Assembly (NCBI RefSeq): GCF_000316605.1
Contig: NC_019683.1
Location: 1,162,036-1,226,035, forward strand
DNA from: [Leptolyngbya] sp. PCC 7376
GTDB lineage: Bacteria > Cyanobacteriota > Cyanobacteriia > Cyanobacteriales > MRBY01
Direction of reading: 5' to 3'
Length of the DNA stretch: 64,000 nucleotides
Part shown: positions 59,044 through 64,000 of the stretch, piece after piece
How positions within the stretch are numbered: position 1 is the stretch's first letter
Layout of the letters: every line of letters begins with the position of its first letter
Notes under the pieces: generated by a model
What the model was told of the DNA's origin: nothing
Databases searched by the model: none
The model's input: only the letters and a program-made list of their open reading frames with translations
Made by a program: the position numbers and the translations under genes

Positions 59044-60492
59044 ATGATGACGACTATGCCCGAGGCAGGACATCCCCTAAGCCGTATGCTTGCGGACTAT
59101 CCACCAGCAGCTCTCCGTTGTGATCTGCCTGACGGTACGTTATTCGGTACAGATGGAATTCGAGGTAAAGCAGGTGATTTATTAACTGCTCCCTTCGCAA
59201 TGCAGGTGGGCTTTTGGACGGGTCAAATTTTGCAAGAGCTTGCTGACCGCCAAGCGCCCGTCATTATTGGTCAGGACTCCAGAAATTCTAGCGATATGCT
59301 CGCCACGGCGATCGCCGCAGGATTAACAGCATCAGGACTCGAAGTTTGGCATGTTGGCCTATGTCCTACCCCTTGCGTGTCGTACCTTGCCCGCACCACA
59401 GAGGCGATCGGCGGTATCATGATTTCCGCCAGCCACAATCCTCCCGAAGATAACGGGATTAAATTCTTTGGTGACCAAGGCACAAAACTCCTCAAAAACC
59501 TCAGCGCCAAAATCGAAGAAGGTCTTCGGGGACAACGGACAGAAGAATTTAGGTTAGACAATCCCGACCATGGTCAATATCAAAATCAAACCATCCTAAC
59601 TCAGCAATATCGTGACGCAGTATTCGCAACATTACCCGAACAATTTTCCCTCGAAGGAACAAAAGTAGTCCTTGACCTTGCTTGGGGAGCTTCCGTTCAC
59701 CTCGCACCAGAACTTTTCACAGCCAGCGGTGCAGAAGTGATTGCCCTCCACCACCAACCAGATGGTGACAAAATCAATGTGAACTGTGGCTCCACACATA
59801 TGGCTCAGTTGCAAGCAGCCGTTGTTGCGAATAACGCAGATCTCGGTTTTGCTTTTGATGGCGACGCAGACCGCGTTATCGCAGTAGATAATCAAGGCCG
59901 TATTGTCGATGGCGATTACATTCTTTACCTCTGGGGTAAACAACTCAAAGAAGCAGGGCAATTACCGCAAGATCTCCTCATCGGTACAGTCATGGCAAAC
60001 CTAGGTTTCGAGCGAGCTTGGGAAAAATTAGGTGGCACACTAATGCGCACTAATGTTGGTGACCAAAATGTCCAAGCAGCCATGTGGGAAACAGGGGCAA
60101 TGCTTGGTGGCGAACAATCAGGTCATGTTCTTTGTCACCACCACAGTGTTTCTGGCGATGGTATTCAAACGGCTCTTCACCTTGCCCAGCTTGTAAAAGA
60201 AGCAAATACTTCCTTGAGTGAACTCATCGATCAGAGCTTCCAAACGTACCCACAACTCCTTAAGAATGTGCGTGTCGAAGATCGCGATCGCCGTTTAAAT
60301 TGGCAAGACTGTGATGTTTTACAAACAGAAATTGCCAAAGCTGAAGCAGCGATGGGAGACAAAGGCCGCGTCTTAGTGCGTCCATCTGGTACAGAGCCTG
60401 TTATTCGTGTGATGGTTGAAGCAGAAGAGCAGTCCCTCGTTGACCATTGGACACAGCACCTCGTCAATATTGTGCAAGAGAATTTTTCCTAA
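59044..60492 (+). CDS. glmM: Phosphoglucosamine mutase GlmM
   Basis: This 482-residue mutase makes glucosamine 1-phosphate for peptidoglycan and lipopolysaccharide precursors. It starts with [20 protein letters not shown], has the phosphoserine loop [20 protein letters not shown], a metal loop [14 protein letters not shown], a sugar loop EQSGH, and the phosphate-binding [20 protein letters not shown] at the end. The ATG at 59044 follows GAGG; a GTG ten codons upstream (59014) is possible. It is followed by a strong terminator at 60531-60557. Confidence 0.95.
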   Translation: MMTTMPEAGHPLSRMLADYPPAALRCDLPDGTLFGTDGIRGKAGDLLTAPFAMQVGFWTGQILQELADRQAPVIIGQDSRNSSDMLATAIAAGLTASGLEVWHVGLCPTPCVSYLARTTEAIGGIMISASHNPPEDNGIKFFGDQGTKLLKNLSAKIEEGLRGQRTEEFRLDNPDHGQYQNQTILTQQYRDAVFATLPEQFSLEGTKVVLDLAWGASVHLAPELFTASGAEVIALHHQPDGDKINVNCGSTHMAQLQAAVVANNADLGFAFDGDADRVIAVDNQGRIVDGDYILYLWGKQLKEAGQLPQDLLIGTVMANLGFERAWEKLGGTLMRTNVGDQNVQAAMWETGAMLGGEQSGHVLCHHHSVSGDGIQTALHLAQLVKEANTSLSELIDQSFQTYPQLLKNVRVEDRDRRLNWQDCDVLQTEIAKAEAAMGDKGRVLVRPSGTEPVIRVMVEAEEQSLVDHWTQHLVNIVQENFS

Positions 60493-60530
60493 AACATTAA
60501 TCAATTTAATTCCCTATTCATGCCCTAGCA

Positions 60531-60557
60531 AAAAAGAGGACGTTCTGTCCTCTTTTT
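60531..60557. terminator. Bidirectional terminator after glmM
   Basis: AAAAAGAGGAC (60531-60541) and GTCCTCTTTTT (60547-60557) are perfect complements around the loop GTTCT. T-runs are available on both strands. It separates the convergent glmM and DUF4327 genes. Confidence 0.9.
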
Positions 60558-60643
60558 TATGCTTTATGAGATGTTAGGTTTGAGTCGCCCTAAACCATGA
60601 CCCATAAGCGTTAGATTCAATTTTGCAATTCGTGTTTACAACT

Positions 60644-60892
60644 TTAGTCGTCACCCCAGCATTGTGCAGGGTTCAAGTCTGCAATATGATCTCTTAGGAG
60701 AAAACCATGGCGTTCGAGTTCACGCTCTACACCGACCCACTCGCGCGCGGGGATAAATTGGCAGAGCACATAGATTGGTTGACTGCAGTCAACTTTGCCC
60801 ATCTCCAATAGCTGCTGAACTTCATCCTTTAGCATTTCAATCGAGAAATGTTTACTTTGATCGATTGTCTGAGGCATCGTTTTGATACTCAT
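60644..60892 (-). CDS. DUF4327 family protein
   Basis: This 82-residue protein matches the cyanobacterial DUF4327 pattern: SIEMLKDEVQQLLEMGKVDC, then QPIYVLCQFIPAREWVGVER, and LERHGFLLRDHIADLN. The family is conserved across cyanobacteria with no known function. An ATG six codons into the frame is an alternative start. It is flanked by terminator sequence on its 3' side and has a 184-nt gap to the GH3 gene upstream. Confidence 0.85.
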   Translation of the reverse strand: MSIKTMPQTIDQSKHFSIEMLKDEVQQLLEMGKVDCSQPIYVLCQFIPAREWVGVERELERHGFLLRDHIADLNPAQCWGDD

Positions 60893-61076
60893 GTTTGTTA
60901 CCTCTTAGCAGATGAAGAACTATAGGCACATCTTAATAGAAAATGCACAGCATCGCTACAGAAAAAGCGCTGTATATTTGAATACTTAAGTGATTTTTTT
61001 CTTAAAATAACTAAAGTCTATCACTCTCTTTTTTTTAACTTTCTATTAATCTTTGAGTGGTTTTCACGTTTCGTTT

Positions 61077-62669
61077 TTAGGTGAACTCGCGTTGAGACAA
61101 ATCCCTGGAAGCTTTGTTGTCAAAGAGTTTTGAGCAAGCATCGATCTGAGAAAGCGACATTTGTCCGTAAGTGAAAATACTAGGGATATTTGGGAAAGCT
61201 TGAAAAATTTCAGCGACAAAATAGGGCGTTCCATAATTAACAATTGCTAAAAGTTCTACCTTTAGAGAGACTTTTCTCAACAGAGTTAAAGGGTCTATCA
61301 AAGTTCCTGTAAAAGGGTTCCCTCGCGTGAAAATTTGGATGATAGTGGGAATAGCTGTGACGTCGTAATTCTGGAATTGACTTAATTCAATGATTTGCGG
61401 CGTAAAACCATGGGCTTGGGGCATGGCGATCGCCGGACAATTAGGCTTCAGAAAGTCGCTTTTTAAGATTGAGTCAACAAGGATTAAGTTTTGGGCTGGA
61501 GAATCTTGATCGATTGTCACGAATTTCTGACAGCCGTTTTGTTTGCTGGAACGGGAAAAAATCTCTAAGACAATCTCTTTCGTCTGCTTCTCAGCGATCG
61601 CCTCGGGGAAGATCAATGTTTTCTCGGAAACGAGTTTTTGTTTAGCTTGCCAGATGCGGGTGACGGATTCTTTAAGACGCTCAACGCTTAAGCGGCCGGA
61701 TTGCACCGCAGCTTCGACGGCATCAATGGCCACTCCAACATCTGGTGGCATCAATAAAATATCGGCCCCAGCTTCCAAGGCCATAACCGCAACTTCTGTA
61801 GATTTAGCAAAATTAGTAACTCCACCCATCATCAAGGCATCGGTCACAATCAGGCCATCAAAAGCCAATCGTTGTCGTAATAAATCGGTCAAAATTTGGG
61901 GCGATAAGGTTGCGGGGCGTTCAGGGTCTAGCGCAGAAATCATCAGGTGAGCCGTCATCACTGTATCCACACCGGTAGCGATCGCCTCTTGAAACGGCGG
62001 TAACTCAATCGTTTTTAGGCGCTCTACATCATGGGGAATGGTTGGTAGCGATACATGGGAATCTATTGCCGTATCACCGTGACCAGGAAAATGTTTGGCA
62101 GAAGTGAGCGCAGGGAACCGATGTACGCCACGAATAAACGCAGCACCCAAAGTAGAAACCTCTTCAGGCGTTTCCCCAAAGGCACGGACATTAATCACCG
62201 GATTGGCAGGATTATTGTTCACATCCATCACTGGTGCAAGAATCCAATTAATGCCAATGCTTAACGCTTCTCTGGCCGTACTCTCCCCCATCTGCTCAGC
62301 AAGGGCGATCGCCTTATTCTTATCCTTGCGATAAATTTCAGCCAAAGCCATCGGTGGTGGAAACCAAGTTGCCCCAGAAAACCGTTGCCCCACCCCTTCT
62401 TCAATATCTGCTGCAATCAACAGCGGAATATCCGCCCAACTTTGCAACTGCTTTGTTTTGAAAGAAACCTCAGCCGCACTACCACCCAATAAAATCACCC
62501 CACCCACAGACCAATCTTTGATCCATGTTTGGAGTGTTTCGTTGTCTTCTTCCCACTGAGGGTAGAGGCGATCGCCATCAAATAAAAAACCAGACGACCG
62601 CACCACAATTAGTTGTCCAATCAGTTGCCGTAACGAAAGCGAATCAATACTTGGTAGCGCACCCATCAA
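61077..62669 (-). CDS. Glycoside hydrolase family 3 beta-N-acetylhexosaminidase
   Basis: This 530-residue protein has an N-terminal GH3 catalytic domain of about 340 residues in the NagZ style: LLIAADIEEGVGQRFSGATW, the catalytic His motif SAKHFPGHGDTAIDSHVSLP and the nucleophile region FDGLIVTDALMMGGVTNFAK, where Asp of VTDALMMG attacks. A C-terminal domain of about 190 residues, absent from short NagZ, follows. NagZ removes GlcNAc from muropeptides in cell-wall recycling. rbfA lies 3 nt upstream on the same strand, so the two are co-transcribed. Confidence 0.9.
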   Translation of the reverse strand: MMGALPSIDSLSLRQLIGQLIVVRSSGFLFDGDRLYPQWEEDNETLQTWIKDWSVGGVILLGGSAAEVSFKTKQLQSWADIPLLIAADIEEGVGQRFSGATWFPPPMALAEIYRKDKNKAIALAEQMGESTAREALSIGINWILAPVMDVNNNPANPVINVRAFGETPEEVSTLGAAFIRGVHRFPALTSAKHFPGHGDTAIDSHVSLPTIPHDVERLKTIELPPFQEAIATGVDTVMTAHLMISALDPERPATLSPQILTDLLRQRLAFDGLIVTDALMMGGVTNFAKSTEVAVMALEAGADILLMPPDVGVAIDAVEAAVQSGRLSVERLKESVTRIWQAKQKLVSEKTLIFPEAIAEKQTKEIVLEIFSRSSKQNGCQKFVTIDQDSPAQNLILVDSILKSDFLKPNCPAIAMPQAHGFTPQIIELSQFQNYDVTAIPTIIQIFTRGNPFTGTLIDPLTLLRKVSLKVELLAIVNYGTPYFVAEIFQAFPNIPSIFTYGQMSLSQIDACSKLFDNKASRDLSQREFT

Positions 62670-62672
62670 CCG

Positions 62673-63059
62673 TTAAACCACTTCCTCAGACTCAAGCTCT
62701 TCTGGTTCCTTAATCTCCAACTTATTAATTAAATGGATCATGCGATCGCCTTCCTCAAGCGAACGATCTTCAATAAAGTGAATGTCCGGCGAACGACGTA
62801 AACGCACCCGTTTCCCTAAAGTCCGGCGCACAAAACCCTGACTGGCTCGTAAACCTTCCATCGTTTCCGTGCGAGCTTCTTCCGAACCATAAATACTCAC
62901 AAACACCTTGGCATGCTGGAGATCACCAGACACTTCCACATCCGTAATACTGACCATGCCAGCACCAACACGGTCGTCCTTAATATCCTGCATCAGCATC
63001 ATGCTAATTTCCCGCTTAATGAGCGAAGAAACCTTAGATACCCGTCGATTATTAGCCAT
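62673..63059 (-). CDS. rbfA: Ribosome-binding factor A
   Basis: This 128-residue 30S assembly factor is needed for maturation of the 16S rRNA 5' end and for growth in the cold. Family features are the [20 protein letters not shown] start, [20 protein letters not shown] and the [20 protein letters not shown] segment, followed by an acidic C-terminal tail rich in Glu. The GH3 gene starts 3 nt after its stop. Confidence 0.95.
   Translation of the reverse strand: MANNRRVSKVSSLIKREISMMLMQDIKDDRVGAGMVSITDVEVSGDLQHAKVFVSIYGSEEARTETMEGLRASQGFVRRTLGKRVRLRRSPDIHFIEDRSLEEGDRMIHLINKLEIKEPEELESEEVV

Positions 63060-64000
<941 letters not shown>

Overview
The window is cyanobacterial chromosome. The palindrome HIP1 (core GCGATCGC, usually GGCGATCGCC) recurs throughout, inside and between genes. 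Many genes belong to families largely confined to cyanobacteria and plastids: Ycf45, LdpA, DUF4327, DUF4278, GUN4-like, BicA and the cyanobacterial-order Mrp operon. BicA beside a CPA2 Na+/H+ antiporter, plus Mrp, suggests a marine or halotolerant strain near Picosynechococcus (Synechococcus sp. PCC 7002) and Leptolyngbya sp. PCC 7376. That placement is inferred from remembered protein similarity and was not computed.

Layout. 1-7.8 kb (minus strand): bicA, a Na+/H+ antiporter and mrpC-D-D'-E-F-G-A, a sodium/bicarbonate block in which proton-coupled antiporters could maintain the Na+ gradient used by BicA. 8.2-25 kb: mostly housekeeping and signalling genes (hexose-phosphate mutase, receiver protein, tatC, EVE, DUF815 ATPase, coiled-coil TerB-C-like protein, pyrophosphatase, TetR and Crp regulators, cupin, two low-complexity lipoproteins, a histidine kinase/response regulator pair, Nudix and alpha/beta-hydrolase proteins). 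24.5-31.4 kb: an MscS-type channel, nirBD (NADH-type nitrite reductase, unusual for cyanobacteria) and a fused dipeptide-type ABC ATPase. 31.6-33.4 kb: a sorting-signal exported-protein gene split by an IS630-family element. 34-37.4 kb: small proteins, ycf45 and ldpA. 37.9-39.2 kb: small proteins with related sequences and leaders. 39.3-50.2 kb: GNAT, NfeD-like, GUN4-like, lipoprotein, an unusual GspE-like/adenylate cyclase fusion, DUF255 protein, TonB-like protein with a PfkB sugar kinase, and a type II restriction-modification pair. 50.3-54.9 kb: pepA, then an AT-rich insertion carrying a zincin-like gene that is itself split by the second IS630 copy; a 141-bp imperfect direct repeat of a DUF3750 gene end flanks this insertion. 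54.5-64 kb: folate cyclo-ligase, degenerate DinG-like helicase, small membrane protein, mnmH, ferredoxin, glmM, DUF4327, GH3 hydrolase, rbfA and the start of eno.

The two IS copies are both 1,039 bp and almost identical. Each lies at a TA dinucleotide inside a reading frame that becomes intact when the element and one TA are removed on paper, so both insertions look recent. I found no rRNA, tRNA, CRISPR array or prophage. Several genes shorter than 60 codons were found by reading the sequence directly: 15338-15517, 18021-18194, 33985-34080, 34137-34316 and 38754-38930.
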